Shown here in pieces: positions 1 to 12,643 of a stretch of 64,000 nt of DNA. A program made the translations under genes and the position numbers. How positions within the stretch are numbered: position 1 is the first letter of the stretch; every line of letters begins with the position of its first letter. The notes below the pieces were generated by a model. The model searched no databases and was not told the DNA's origin. It worked only from the letters and a program-made list of their open reading frames with translations. Origin of the DNA: Galeopsis tetrahit (Eukaryota; Streptophyta; Magnoliopsida; Lamiales; Lamiaceae); NCBI GenBank assembly GCA_963675135.1, contig OY776129.1, positions 8,729,201 to 8,793,200 on the forward strand, in the 5' to 3' direction.

Positions 1-12
1 GCATATGGAGAA

Positions 13-22
13 CGGAGGGAGT
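13..22. repeat. Terminal fragment of a Stowaway-type MITE
   Basis: The motif acggagggag followed by ta is the typical right terminal inverted repeat plus TA target site of plant Stowaway (Tc1/Mariner) elements. The matching left end would lie outside the window. Confidence 0.45.
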
Positions 23-170
23 ATGTTGTTAGTGTAACATAATACGGGACAGAGGGAATATGTTAGTGTAAATGTCATAATACTATTACAAAAAACTTGC
101 GATGTTACATTTACTTATAAAACATACTCCACCCTATTAGGATATTAAAGTTTATATATGGTAATTTATA

Positions 171-431
171 CTCCATACTTTATTCCACTCATAGTTTATA
201 TTGGTGGACACATATATTAAGAAAGAGTAATATTGAGCAAGAGTTTAAATGTTTGAGGAATAATTTTGTAAATATTTATGTATAAAGGTATGACATGTTG
301 TGTAGAATTGAAGATATTGTAAGGAATAAATTTATAAAGAGTTTTTTTTTTTTAAATAAATTTAGGTTGTGAAAATTATTATGTGACATTTTGAAAAAAA
401 TATTATAAAAGTTATTGTAGAACGAATGAAG
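171..431. repeat. Degenerate Stowaway-like MITE
   Basis: The segment starts ta-ctccatac and ends gaatgaag-ta. Its interior (tggacacatatattaagaaag..., then gttattgtagaacg near the right end) follows, with many differences, the better preserved Stowaway copy at 12086-12367. It is an old, diverged copy of the same family. No gene is seen in 1-1560. Confidence 0.55.
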
Positions 432-1082
432 TATATCATAAGTATTTGGACACTGTCCCATATCGGGATACACAACCATAATGAGGAGTTCTATACGTAT
501 TTATATTTTTTCTATATGAATAAATCACATTTCCCATTTAATATTCTCTATATGATATTAAAAGTTCGCTAAAACAATTTTTTTTCAATCCTCACGATTA
601 CATTAATATATATCCGCGCACCCGATCGATCGTAGTTGTCCTTGTGTCCCAAATATTATCTCACTCCATCATACCTTGCATCCAGCGTCACTCGCGATCT
701 CATTATGTTCGCACCGATCATATCCTCCTTCGTTAAGTTGCTCATTTTGCAATTTTGAACGATTGTTGTTAAGTTACCCATCTTCATTTTTACCGACCCC
801 CACAATTTATCTCTACCTATTGTATTTCCTATTTTCTCTTCACCTTTTCTAATTTTATCTCTCTCTACCTTTTTTTCATTCTTATATCCATCTACCTCAA
901 TATTCAACTACACATTAAATATTATAGTCCTTAAGTTGTGCAAACAATTATCTCCTCAAAAAATCAAATATTACATCAAATACCATGAGTTTATTCACAC
1001 TAAAAAAAACATTTTTATTAATCACAAAGTTGAAAAGTCATTACTACCCTACTTATATCTTTAATAAATAATTTATATATTA

Positions 1083-1240
1083 CTCTCTCCGTCTCAAAGT
1101 TACTTTTATATGTAATTAAGAACGTGTGATAATGAGTAGAGTTTTGAAGTACAATATAATTTAGTAAACCATGTATTCTATAAAGTAAAGAAACAAGTTA
1201 ATTTAGGTGTATGTGTAAATAAAAATTAATGATAAAATTC
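1083..1240. repeat. Partial Stowaway-like MITE (left end)
   Basis: It begins ctctctccgtctcaaagttac after TA and continues with the family's interior (taattaagaacgtgtgataatgagtagag). No right terminus is recognisable, so it is a truncated or strongly decayed copy. Confidence 0.45.
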
Positions 1241-1344
1241 ACATTGGCGTAATGAAGAACAAACACTTTAATTTTCATACACAAATTCATTAATTTTGTT
1301 CTTGCTTCCATAAACTTACAAAAAATAAAATAAAAAATAAAATA

Positions 1345-1432
1345 AAAAAATTCGGTCCAACCGGTCCAAACCCGGACCGGAATTTACCGGTCCGGACCGG
1401 ATTAATTACGGTCCGGTCTGTAAAATTTTAAA
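1345..1432. repeat. CCGG-rich low-complexity segment resembling hAT-type subterminal DNA
   Basis: Interleaved ggtccaaacccgg, accggtccggaccgg and ggtccggtc strings stand out from the AT-rich surroundings. Similar short palindromic GC strings occur at the ends of the hAT elements at 14313-14915 and about 23853-27360. No terminal repeats or target duplication could be paired here, so it is only called a remnant. Confidence 0.3.
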
Positions 1433-1564
1433 ATTGCACAACCCCTAATTGTGCTTATTTTCCATTACAATGAGTATCCTCCCTTATTTCACGCGCCGAG
1501 TAGTGCGTGTTTGAATTCGTACGACAAAAAAAGACGAGAATTGACGAGTGTCACAGAGAAAGCG

Positions 1565-1592
1565 GCTATAAGCGGGAAAAGCCAATAAATAC
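1565..1592 (+). promoter_or_regulatory. Possible core promoter elements of the DExH8-like gene
   Basis: A ctataag string (1565-1571) and a CCAAT followed by aataaata (1582-1591) lie 106-133 bp upstream of the chosen ATG at 1698. Their position fits a core promoter and short 5' leader. They are common sequences in AT-rich DNA, so the call is tentative. Confidence 0.25.
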
Positions 1593-1697
1593 GGAGAGGA
1601 CTCATCGTTTACTCGACCAGTACACAATTCTCCACACTTGAAGAATTCTCAACAGCGATTTTTGTTGATTGCTGCCCTTGTAACGTTTCACGACGCG

Positions 1698-4600
1698 ATG
1701 GCTTCGTCTTCGACGCCGTCGATTGACCCGACTCCGTCGAGTTTCTCCGAACTCCCGGTGGTTGCCATGAGAGATAAAATTGTTGACAAGATTTTGCAGA
1801 ACCGCGTCACTCTAATCGTCGGCGAAACTGGCTGCGGTAACTATTTTATCTCACTTATTTGTAACTCAAATTTCTTATCCTGTTTATTTTATTGATCAGT
1901 GTTTTCATATTAAACCGGTCGATGATCAAGTTTTTTTTTTTAATCTTCAGGAATACTCGTTCTATATTTGTTCTGGAATGCAGTTTGTTTAAATTTGTAA
2001 ATCTTCAACGGACTTCTAATTAATAAAAAACTGTGAAAATTCGTATTCAAGTGAATTTTTCTTCCTGGTTTTGTTATTTGAGTATTTGATTATTAGGGTT
2101 GCATAATAGGGTTACTGGTAGTGATTATGTATATTTAATAGTTGGTTGTCTGATTTGGGAATTGTATTAGAGGGAGAAGAATGAGTGGTATTTACATAGT
2201 TTTGGTGTACAGATTTTTCCCTTGGATTCCTTGCTGCGATTTGATGTGTTTACTTCATTTTTTATTTTAAGGGAAGAGCTCACAAATTCCACAGTTCCTG
2301 CTGGAAGAAAATATGGAGCCAATCCTCTGTACACAACCAAGGAGATTTGCTGTTGTAGCTGTTGCTAGAATGGTAGCAAAGGCTCGTAATTGTGAAGTTG
2401 GTGGAGAGGTTGGGTACCACATTGGTCACTCGAGGGTTTATTCTTCTAGGTAGGCTTATGATTAATCTTTCTCCAATGGACACCTTTTACTACTCTAAAA
2501 CATACTCATATGATCATGCATTATTGCAACGAGTTTCATTTGGAGGCATATGTGATCCAACTTCAGACTAGTATTCCAATTAAGGAACATGTCAGAAGTG
2601 ATCTCTGAAGGATTCTTTGAGGAAGTTCCGGTGATTCTCTAAAGGCCACGTGGCAATGCACACACTGAACACAAACTTGCGATTTGCATTGATGCATTTG
2701 AATGCTAGAACTTTAAATCAAGTTATCTCTGGCTTCAGTAAGAGGAGATGAAAATATTGTTGGTTGATTTAATGGGTTTACATATGGCCTATCATAAATT
2801 TGGTTAAATTTGACCTATAATTTACTAGTAAATCACATTTTCTTCGTTAATATTTCTAGAGTTGTTGCATATATAATACTCCGTATGTGTTTGTCTCGTC
2901 CCTAACGTTTTTAACAATAAAATTATTGTTTCTTATAAAAAAAAATGCATTTGTTCCTCATTATCTCATTAATGAGTCTGCACAGTTGCATATTTATCTC
3001 TATTTATTAATCGCCCACGTGTTCTATTGAGCCACTGATTATTTTGCACTGACAAATTTCATGTTCTCTGTCAGGTCCAGGATTGTTTTTAAAACTGCAG
3101 GGGTTTTGTTGGATGAAATGCGAGAGAAAGGGTTGAAAGCACTCAAATACAAAGTTATAATTCTGGATGAAGTGCACGAAAGATCAGTGGAATCTGATCT
3201 TTTTCTTGTTTGCATAAAGCAGTTTTTACTTAGAAACAATAACTTGAGGTTGGCAAATTATATGACTTAATCTTTGCCCTTCCAATTTGTCTATGCATAA
3301 ATAGCAGTGTGCAGCTCACTAGTGAATTATGGTATGATTGATTTTACAAGGGGGTCTTTAACACATATTTGATGTTCTAGGGTGGTTTTGATGTCTGCTA
3401 CTGCGGATATCTCAAGATATCGCGAATACTTTAAGGATCTTGGTAGGGGTGAAAGAGTAGAACGGCTGGCGATCCCGAACACTGAGAAGAACACATTATT
3501 TCAAAAAAAAGTGCTGTACCTTGAACAGGTAGGTCATGCTAGCAGAGCTTATTGCAAGTTTTTTTTTTTTTCTTTTGTTCATTTTAATGAAACGTGACAG
3601 CAACATGATTACAAATATTTCAATGGGTCTCTTCCATCCTACAAATTTATTAACCATTGTTATGATAAAAGATGTTCCCATGCGTAAGATGGGGGCAATA
3701 TTTTACCCAAAGGTTGTGTCCCTAAAAATAGAGTTTAGCACCTAGTCTCCCTGTTTGACTCCTAGGCATACACACCATTTTATTTTTCCTTTCCACATCT
3801 AATCAAAATGACTCTGTTTTTTGGGCTAATTTAATTAATTATGGTGTTTTTGGAATGTGTTTGCTTATATAGTGGAAATTTGATTCTTTACAAAAATAAG
3901 CTGACACAAATAGGAATTTCCTGACAGTGTGGTGATTACCGTATAATTTCTTTAAAAAACTCGCTCAACTTTCAAAGCGCTGAAAAAAGTATTTGGAGTA
4001 GCTAGCATTTAATGGTAATCAGCTCCAATTCTGCACAAAATCAGATTGGTAGCTTCACATTACTGTATTGCATGTAAACTTTTAACTTTTGCTACTTTAC
4101 ATCTAACAATAATAATTACAGTATATCGATTACACTTAAATTTAAGTTTTGGATCAACTGTATCCAAGTTTTGACAAGGGAGCTACGGCTACCCCATTTT
4201 TCCACCTTTGAATAGGTCGTCAAAAAATCTGATTATAAAATTATACTGAAAAATCTTTTAACAATTATATCTAAATATTATTGATGATAACATAGGATGT
4301 TAAAATATAAATGATGAACATGCGTCACTGTTATAATTAAATTTGTTGAAATTGCTCTCACGATAAATAAAAATCACGATCTTCTAATATATTACTATAA
4401 CAGTAATTGATTATTGATGTCAATATTACTACATAATCAATGTTGTATTTAGTTTTTTCTTTCTAATCAATGTTTTATTTAGTTTTTTTCTTTCTAATCA
4501 ATGTTAGTTCCAGATGGTCGATAATTGAACATATGGTTAATTTGGTCTGATTTTTATGTTCTTTAATGGGGCTCTGCAGAAAACCTAACTCAAGATTAGA

Positions 4601-7600
4601 ATTTACATCAATTAACTACATCAGACCTAGGATGGAAATTGTGCAGAACATTAAATACCAGCTAAAAATTCAAATACCTTTTTTAGTGCTTTGAACTGGG
4701 CCATGTTTTTGCGAAATTGTGCGGTAATTGCCACACTGTCTGGCGATTTCTATTTGTGTCAGTCAAGGGCAGGAATCGCCATTTCATCTGGCAAGTTTCC
4801 TTTGTGTCAGAACAAATTGCCAGTTGGAGTGGCAAGTAATAACTTTGTCATTGTGATGTATAATATGTTTCGAACTTGGTCCTTGATTATGTTAGTATCT
4901 TTAAGAAAGCCTACAAGTGAGCTTGATTCCCTTGTTTGTCATCTACCTGTAAATTTATAAATTGAATATATTAGATTTAAAATGTCAATATTCAATTTTG
5001 CCTGACTTGTTTTGGCTCAACATTTCTATGTAGCCAGAGAATTTGTGGTTTTGGGCAAAAAGATTCTCTCCTTTAATGTGTCAGAGAAAATTGGCTTATG
5101 ATTTCATTCAAATGCTCTTATATACACACATGATAAGTTTTTAAAATCAAACAAGGACATTACTACCCTACTGACAAAGACATAAAGATTTTAAGAAGTT
5201 TTAAGTTACATTGTTTGAATTACAACATTATGCTGAACCTTGAGTAGCCTTGGGATTCTTATAATCTCACTTTAATGAGAAATCCTATGATATTACTAAA
5301 CTGGAGTAAATTTTGAATTTTTTTGAACCATGAACTTGTTTTTTCCTTCTGTTTCTTCATGATCAGAGGCAACTGTGTTTATTAAAGGTAGTCTTTTTTT
5401 CTTTTTTTTTTTTAAATCTTGTAGATAATTGAACTTCTTGGGATGCAATGTGAGAACCCTTCTTTGCAATATTGCTCTGGAGCAAGTCCATTGATGGCTG
5501 AAGTTGATTTTAAACCTGATGTGTACAAGCTTATCCATGATTTGGTGTTACACATTCATGAAAATGAACCGGATATTGAGAAGAGTATTTTGATCTTTCT
5601 TCCAACATACTTTGCTTTGGAGAAGCAGTGGGCTCTCTTGAAGCCTTTCAGTAAACTTTTCAAAGTTCACATTTTGCATCGCAGTATTGACATTGAACAA
5701 GCGCTTAGGGCAATGAAAATCTGGAAATCTCACCGTAAGGTAACCTCTTTTCTATGTTTTGTTTTTATCCTGCTTGACTACCTTAGGAGGGATGACGTTT
5801 AACGTATTGGCAAGGTGTAAAACCAAGAAGAAACTAATATTCTCTACTGTATATTATACATGTCATTGTCCTTTTAACTTGAGCTGAATATAATTCCCAA
5901 TGCAGGTAATTCTAGCCACGAATATTGCAGAATCTTCCGTTACAATTCCCAAAGTGGGATATGTCATAGATTCCTGTCGTTCTTTGCAAGTTTTCTGGGA
6001 CAATAGTAGGAAAACAGATTCAGCAGAACTTGTTTGGGTTTCAAAATCTCAGGTATGGTGAGCTTTGGTTAATTTCTATATTGTCTGGCGATACTGTCTG
6101 TTCTTACTTGAATGAATGTATTACAGGCTGAACAACGCAAGGGAAGAACAGGTCGAACATGTGATGGTATGGTGTATCGGCTGGTGACTGGATCATTCTA
6201 CGGTCAACTGGATGATTACGAGTCCCCGGCAATACTAAAGTTATCATTACGACAGCATGTACTTCTCATTTGCTGTGCCGAATCTAAAGCTATTAATGAA
6301 CCAAAAGGTGGTTTACTATTCTTACCTTTTACATTGGATTCTTTATCCTGGAGATCGATGGAATCTGAAATTTTCCTTTTACTGGATCTTTGTTTGGTCC
6401 TTTCTGATGGCTGGTAACATTCCAGATAGTCAATGCATAAAAAACTAGGGGAGTTAGACTTGGATTGAATTATTAATAAGTTTGCTATCTGCAACAATGA
6501 CAAATCTCCTTTTTAGAATATGCTTTGCCATGGTTGGCCCAAAAATTAACTGCGATTGCTGAGCAAGGTTGAAAATCTTCTTTCTTTTCATATGCATTGC
6601 TTTATAATCAGTATATGCTACTTTCAAAAGTAAACTGTAAGTTAATTTTTCATCCAGAACCAACCTAACTAAGTTCAATGTATTATGTCATTCACCTACC
6701 TTCAAAAAGACTTCTGTCTCAATCTACGCTTCAACAAAACTTAGGTTCTTAGTTTGTGTCTCCCATGCAATGGTATAAATATACTTCATAATTATTTATA
6801 ACTCCTATGCATTGCACACAATAAGTTGTTCTCAAATTAAATTTCACTGCTGTCCTTGCACAGCCAGTTCTACTTTGAATGTCTTCTTCGTCACCCATTA
6901 CCCATATGATATTTACAACATTTTATCATATTCCTCTGTTGTATCATGGCCAAGTAAAAAATGGAGCCAGAAAATTCTATTCCTTTTTGTTCTTTAGTGT
7001 CAAACTATATTTAGATTTGTGTGGATTTACCATCCATTTTCCTTATCAAAGCTTTGTGATTGTTCTTTGTCTACTCTTGAAATATGCTTTTTTGTCTATT
7101 ATTTCTGTCATGCCTGCCCAAGAGGAAAAAAGTAGGTATTGATATCTATATCTTCTGTTTTAGTATTGTTACAGAAGGCTATGGATCCTCCAGAACCCGA
7201 TGTTGTTGAGGATGCACTAGATTTACTGGTTCACATGCGTGCATTGAAGAAGGCATCTTCCAGGAGTCGTTATGAGCCTACCTTCTATGGACGCTTGTTG
7301 GCCAGTTTTTCACTTTCATTTGATTCTTCTGTCCTCATTCTCAAGTTTGCTGAGGTTGGAATGTTACGTGAAGGCATTCTATTTGGTATACTGATGGATC
7401 TACAACCTCTGCCTGTTCTGCGTCCTTTTGGTCAGGACAACCAGGTGTTGTCTTGTTTTGTTTTTATTTCCCATTTGTCCTAACATTTCTAGGTGTACTG
7501 ATACTGACATATATGTTTACTCCAGTTCATGGAGTACGTAGATAGTTACTATAGTGGAAATACTAAGGATATTGGTCTAGGTAAGAAGGAGGTGTTGTAC

Positions 7601-10291
7601 ATGGGCAACTTCTGCGCATTTCAGTTTTGGCAACGTGCTTTCAAGGTAAATTTTGCTCATTTCTTTGCTTTGTTGGATTAACATACTTTTAAATTAGTTT
7701 CTGTAGCCAGCTTAATTATGCCTTTGAATAGGACAAGTATCGGCTTGAGCAGCTCATGAACATCTTTAAGTTTGATGAGGCACACAGTATGAAAGTTCTG
7801 CTTCCACAAAGTGAGGAAGAATGGTGCTCATTTCACAGCCTCGTCCCATCTGCCCTCCAGCTATTGACTGAAACTTGTATGATTTCTTGGACTCTGTCAC
7901 TCCAGTACATCTTAGTTTTTATTTCCTTTCATCCTGAGCATGTTGTTTGCAGATGATGATATCCTAAATTTGCTGCATCGGGTTCGACCCAAGTTTCTGG
8001 GTTTAAATAACAGTATACCACTTCATTATGATCCATACGACTTCCAGCACAAGTGTTGTCTTAGTTACATGGAGAATAACAAAGTAGATGCTTTATCTCT
8101 GGAGGATGAAGACCTCGGGCATGAGAATGAATCAACGAAATGTGCTGCTGTGCCGTTTGTTGAACCTTTTGACTTTCATGCAGATGAGGTGGCAAGAAAG
8201 TTTGCATCAACAGTCAAAGAGGTAAAACACTTTGCCTTACTAATTCAGCTTCTTGTGACATGAAGGTAATCCCCCATTTTAATTTTCCTGTAAAATAGAT
8301 GAGAATCCAGCTTACAGAGGATACATCGAAAGAACAGAGTTCGTACACTTATTATGACGTACAATATTCTGCTGGTGGTGCAGGTGCACCACTTTGTAGA
8401 TATTATGTCAGTGGTATGTGCAACAGGGGAAGCCAGTGCACCTTTTCTCATTCACTCCAATCAAAAGCTCCTGTTTGCAATTTCTTTTTCTCATTGCAGG
8501 TAAACTTTTTACCACAATTTACCTTAAATTATATCCTTCACTACTTGTCTAATAGAACAATTAGTTTCAAACATATCATGGGCTGTACCCACAGCCTGCA
8601 AAATTACTAGCTGACAGGCCCGTTATTTGGTTTGAAAAGGAACACTTTGGAAATCTTTGTATAAGGTGTTTTCTATAATGTTTATGTATCTTATAGAATT
8701 TCTTTTAATGCATATCAAAACATTTTAATATTGATTCTTATTCTATGAGGAATCATCCACAAATTCCTAGACCAAATAATGGGTAACAATATGCAATGTT
8801 TGAGTACTGCATCATATCAACTTATATTCACAAAAAAATGTTCTTGTTAAAGCCCTGTTTTTCAACTTAGGTTCACAAAAACCTTTCTTATATACACCTG
8901 ATATGTGATCTTATATACAGCAAATACAAGTTTTTTCTTCATTTGTGGACCCTCTGGTAGAAAATTTGATAGTAAAATTTGTTTGCAGGGGTGCCGCAAT
9001 GGAGATGCATGTTTCTTTTCTCATGAATCTGATTCATCATCTATATCCGCTAGTAAATCAAGGAGTTTCTGTGTGCCAGAAGGTGAAGTCATTGATCCGG
9101 AATCTCTTCTTCAATTCTTCCCCAATGCTTTTGATGGATGCGTGCTATTATTGGATGACATTGGTCTGCATTTTTCTTCATATCTCGTTCATCAATTTGA
9201 GCCTGCCAGTATAATATCCACTACTTCTGAGACAAATTCCGGCACTCTTGATCCTCTACTGATGGGTACAAAAGTTCTTGGTGGACTTAGCCACCCAGAT
9301 CAAACAATCTTGTCCAACGAACGGGACAATCTTGTTCCATGGTTTGAAGTCAAATGTGTACTATGGTTTCCCAGATTTGGTGACAAGGAAGGGGAAGGAC
9401 AGTACAAGAGTCTGGTGCAAACATTTTTCAGTTTTCTAGCCATCCGGTTTATGGCCGATTCTCTGCATGAAGTACCAGTAATTCTTACCATGAACAACAT
9501 AAGATTTTCAAACTTACAGGTAATAGAATAGAACTTTGCAAATCCTAAGCTTCCTTGATTAGCATTTTAAAGGCTTAATTGCAGCTAAAATATGACTTTT
9601 GCGTTAATTGCAGTTTAATCTTGACAACTGGATAATAGCAAATCAAATACCTTTTTCTTTTCCATTTGAAACATCCGGGCTAATGCACTCTTTCCTGAGT
9701 TATTAGGCACTAAATCACAGTTAGGGCCTAATAATGTTGGACTTGGGCTAGAAAGGGACTGCCTGGAAGTTTCTTTAGCAACTTAAAACAAAAAATCCGT
9801 GTTTAATTTGCTATTATCTAGTTGTCTAGATTAAACTGCAATTAACGCATACGTCGTGATTTTAGCTGCAATTAAAGCCCATTTTAAATTATTGTCAACT
9901 TTTCTATTTCAGAAATATATTATCCCTTGAATAATATATAGCTCAAGTGGGAATAAAATGTCAATCTGGAGTGTTGCTGCTGAATCTTTTAATTGGGATT
10001 TATGTTTAATTGTCATACATGCATTGATATGCTTTCTCTTGAAATGGATACTTACTTTTACTGGTGTCTCAGGTGGAGCAATTGGCAAGAGAAAGCTTTT
10101 TCTTTCTTAGAAGTTCAGTTCCATATGATGAGTCAAGCTTTGGGGAATTGTTCGATGATACCACTACCAAGAATTCTGTGCTGGTATCAAAGCCAATTTC
10201 ATATATTTTCTATCTACATCCTCCGACTGACCCGGAGTTTGGTGATTACACAATGCTATTTCACCAGCATTTACATGGTATTTGTAATTGA
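1698..10291 (+). CDS. DExH8: DExH-box ATP-dependent RNA helicase with two CCCH zinc fingers (DExH8/C3H31-like)
   Basis: Fourteen coding exons: 1698-1836, 2272-2449, 3075-3248, 3381-3528, 5425-5739, 5906-6052, 6127-6307, 7164-7444, 7526-7645, 7732-7876, 7953-8221, 8299-8499, 8989-9519, 10073-10291. All introns are GT..AG and the exons sum to 1016 codons in one frame. Visible motifs are Walker A GETGCGKS (residues 42-49), the DEVH box (about 138-141), SAT (about 169-171) and motif VI QRKGRTGR (about 370-377), then a helicase-associated region. A CCCH finger C-x7-C-x5-C-x3-H starts near residue 732. A second, C-x8-C-x5-C-x3-H, is split by intron 12. DEAH/RHA-type helicases with CCCH fingers unwind or remodel RNA; a role here in RNA metabolism is inferred. 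The ATG at 1698 is preferred because the frame upstream offers only a TTG. The C-terminus is less certain: a GT inside the last exon could lead to a further exon. No lesion was seen. Confidence 0.9.
3529..5424 (+). other. Long fourth intron of the DExH8-like gene
   Basis: This 1.9-kb AT-rich intron is the longest of the gene. It contains a pair of related short strings around 4720-4840 (tgccacactgtctggcgatttc...ttgtgtcag and cgccatttcatctggcaagtttcctttgtgtcag). No coding exon, transposon terminus or RNA gene was recognised in it. Confidence 0.6.
8617..8782. repeat. Possible small MITE in intron 12 of the DExH8-like gene
   Basis: The left end cccgttatttggtttgaaaagg and the right end cctagaccaaataatggg are imperfect inverted repeats about 165 bp apart, resembling Tourist/Harbinger-type ends. 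No clear target duplication was found. Confidence 0.35.
9572..9879. mobile_element. Mutator-type MITE in intron 13 of the DExH8-like gene
   Basis: Ends ggcttaattgcagctaaaat and, inverted, ggctttaattgcagctaaaat. The inverted similarity extends about 70 bp inward on each side (cgttaattgcagtttaatc...). The element is flanked by a perfect 9-bp direct repeat, cattttaaa (9563-9571 and 9880-9888). Long inverted repeats with a 9-bp target duplication are characteristic of non-autonomous Mutator-like elements. It lies wholly in an intron, so it should be removed by splicing. Confidence 0.75.
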
Positions 10292-11157
10292 GGATAGAGA
10301 TCATGGGTTTATCAAGTTTAAGGTGGTTATTTAAGGTATTTGAACTTTGTCTTTTTCACTCTTGATTATTTTCTACTTGTGTAATTCTTGCTTATTATGG
10401 CTAAATCATATTTAGAGGATCTTCTTAACACATTTTGTTGAGAAATAGTCACTGTTTTGAAATTGAAGTTAATAGTCTTAGTTGGTATTTCCCGTACGGA
10501 ATTCCTCTGTTTCTCAGTATGATCTCACTACTTGTACCACACTGCGTCTATGTATGCACGCGCGCGCACACACACACACCCTATGTATACTCATCTCAAG
10601 GCTCAACCACATTCTAGAAATTAATATCTTTATTTCTGTATTGATGTTTTACGTTTCTCAACATGTCATGTAGTTGTATTTATCACCGATGCTCAATTGT
10701 GGTACTTATTCCCATGTTTATTTTCAGGTTAGGTTTTCAGAAGACAAATGTGCAGGTCTTGCTTATTTATTTATAAGGTATTAAGGTATGTTGGTTTAAA
10801 AGAATGAGAAAGTGCTAGCAAAATTTTAGAATTCTGTTTTCCGTCTTTTTGAGGCGTGCCCCGTTCCTCTCTATTTTGTGGGAATGAACCTGATTCTCTT
10901 TACCCATTTCTCATTGCCATTGTTCTTAAACAATGGAAACTTATAGGTGTTTTATGCGGTGGAGACTGGAGAGGGGAAAGGAGGAGAATTGTATGTTTTT
11001 CATAAGTTATTATGTTTGAATTTTTATTGTGTTTCTGTTGAAACTTTCATGCATAAGTTGTTTCATATAATTTCTTTTTTAAGATAAATGTGAACTAGTT
11101 TATAAACTTAGAGAACTATTCCATTTCTATCAATTTCATTATAATGGCATCGAATTT
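10292..11157. other. 3' flank of the DExH8-like gene, no further gene seen
   Basis: The stretch holds the 3' untranslated region of the helicase gene and AT-rich DNA. A short alternating run (cgcgcgcacacacacacac, about 10559-10577) is a microsatellite. No conserved coding signal was recognised. Confidence 0.5.
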
Positions 11158-11445
11158 TTGCATGTGAGTTGTTCAACGTATAAAATATCTCTTTTCATCA
11201 ACCAAATGTCATGCACACTGAGTTTGACTAGAATTCTAAAATTAGATTACACATTCTTTTTCTTTTCTCTTTTTACGAGTAGAGCCAAAAAAATTAAGTC
11301 ACTTGGGACCCTCCTCGAATTTCTACATGTGAGTTGTCTAACATATTAAATATCTCTTGAGTCTTGATTATGTTTTCATCATTCAAATGTCATTCACACT
11401 AAAAATACCACCGGTGATAAATATGAGTTTGATTAGAATTAGGGG
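11158..11445. repeat. Two copies of a dispersed ~200-bp repeat
   Basis: Two adjacent segments (about 11158-11290 and 11320-11445) share strings such as catgtgagttgt, aaatatctctt, atgttttcatcattcaaatgtcat and gagtttga(c/t)tagaatt. The same strings recur at 20590-20860 and 21490-21665. The family is unknown and no terminal repeats were found. Confidence 0.5.
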
Positions 11446-11870
11446 ATGTTTTCGATTGAGACTCTATTGGATTTTTTTAGACTTTAAAAAATATGTGGAT
11501 TTATAAAATTCATAGTGTCATTGTGGAATTTTTTTTTTTATTGATTTATATAGATTTTTATAAACTCTACTATTTATGCGAAGAGTTTTTTTTTATGTGA
11601 AGTGTTTTTTTAAAATTAATATTATATATGTATATAAAGTTTATATATTAAATCGGGGCTCGAGTCTGAGAGAATCCCTTGAAATATCTGGTTTTTATAA
11701 GATATTTTGGATAATGAAATTTATTTATATATATTTTTTTTTAGCTAGAATCCATAGAGTATTAAAATTCATACACCAAGACTTTTCAAAATTCGCAAAC
11801 TTTGAAAATCCAAAAAAATCCACCACCAATCCACCCTTCCTAAATCTTATCTTTTGGGATGGACATGAAT
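11446..11870. mobile_element. Tourist-like (Harbinger) MITE, diverged
   Basis: After TTA the segment begins ggggatgttttcgattgagactctattggattttttt, a diverged form of the terminus of the Harbinger element at 55379-56525. The right side carries the inverted aaaatccaaaaaaatccacc string. The interior (tgcgaagagtttttttt, tataagatattttggataatgaaatttatttatat) matches the element at 18658-19375. The right boundary is approximate. Confidence 0.5.
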
Positions 11871-12085
11871 AAAATCTGCCAATTGAAAATCTTTACTAAT
11901 TAAAAGATACGGCGGTACATATAAGATGGGTTTTTTTTTAATTTAGTCAAAATGTACAAAATGACTATATAGTCAACGCGTCGAATCGCGCCACGTGGCG
12001 TCGTATGCGTCATATGAACCTGCTATCTGTTATACAGGTTTAAATTAATTAAATCATTTTTTAAATTATATTTTATTATTTACTA

Positions 12086-12367
12086 CTCCCTTCGTCCCGG
12101 AATAACTTTCATAGGTAGATGGACACGTAAATTAAGAAAGTGTAATAATGAGTGGAGTTTTGAGGGGTAATTTTGTAAAACTTTATGTATAAAGTAAAGA
12201 ATGAGTTGACTTTTGTGTATGTGTGGAGAAAAAGTAATGGCATTTGTGTAAAATTGAGGATATTGTGAGGGTGGAGTTTATAAAGGGGTTTTCATTTTAA
12301 GGGTGTGAAAGTTATTGTGGGACGTCCCGAAAAGGAAAGTGTGAAAGTTATTGTGGGACGGAGGGAG
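12086..12367. mobile_element. Stowaway-type MITE
   Basis: Terminal inverted repeats ctcccttcgtcccggaataactttc (left) and gaaagttattgtgggacggagggag (right) are flanked by TA on both sides (12084-12085 and 12368-12369). These are hallmarks of Stowaway (Tc1/Mariner-derived) MITEs. At about 282 bp it is non-autonomous. The right terminal string gtgaaagttattgtgggacg occurs twice in tandem (about 12306 and 12341). Confidence 0.85.
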
Positions 12368-12399
12368 TATATTATCCTTCTTTTATTAAAATTATTTAA

Positions 12400-12403
<4 letters not shown>

Positions 12404-12427
<24 letters not shown>
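12404..12427. repeat. (TA)n microsatellite
   Basis: A run of about twelve alternating TA units in AT-rich DNA. Confidence 0.8.
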
Positions 12428-12430
<3 letters not shown>

Positions 12431-12643
12431 AAAATTACTATTCTATCCTTTTTTATATAAACAAAATTACTATTCTACCCTTTTTATACAAATATTATTA
12501 TTATAAAAATTAAATAAACCAATCAAAAAAATAATTAAATAATAAATGTACTGGAAGTACTCACTTGCACGATCCAACAGTCGTGCACGGTTGCACGGTC
12601 GATACTCAGTAAACCGTGTAATCCAAACAATGTGTTGTAAGTG

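Noticed and set aside
1638..1697. N-terminal extension of the helicase ORF starting at TTG
   Set aside because: Plant nuclear translation starts at ATG; the first in-frame ATG is at 1698 and the helicase domain begins shortly after.
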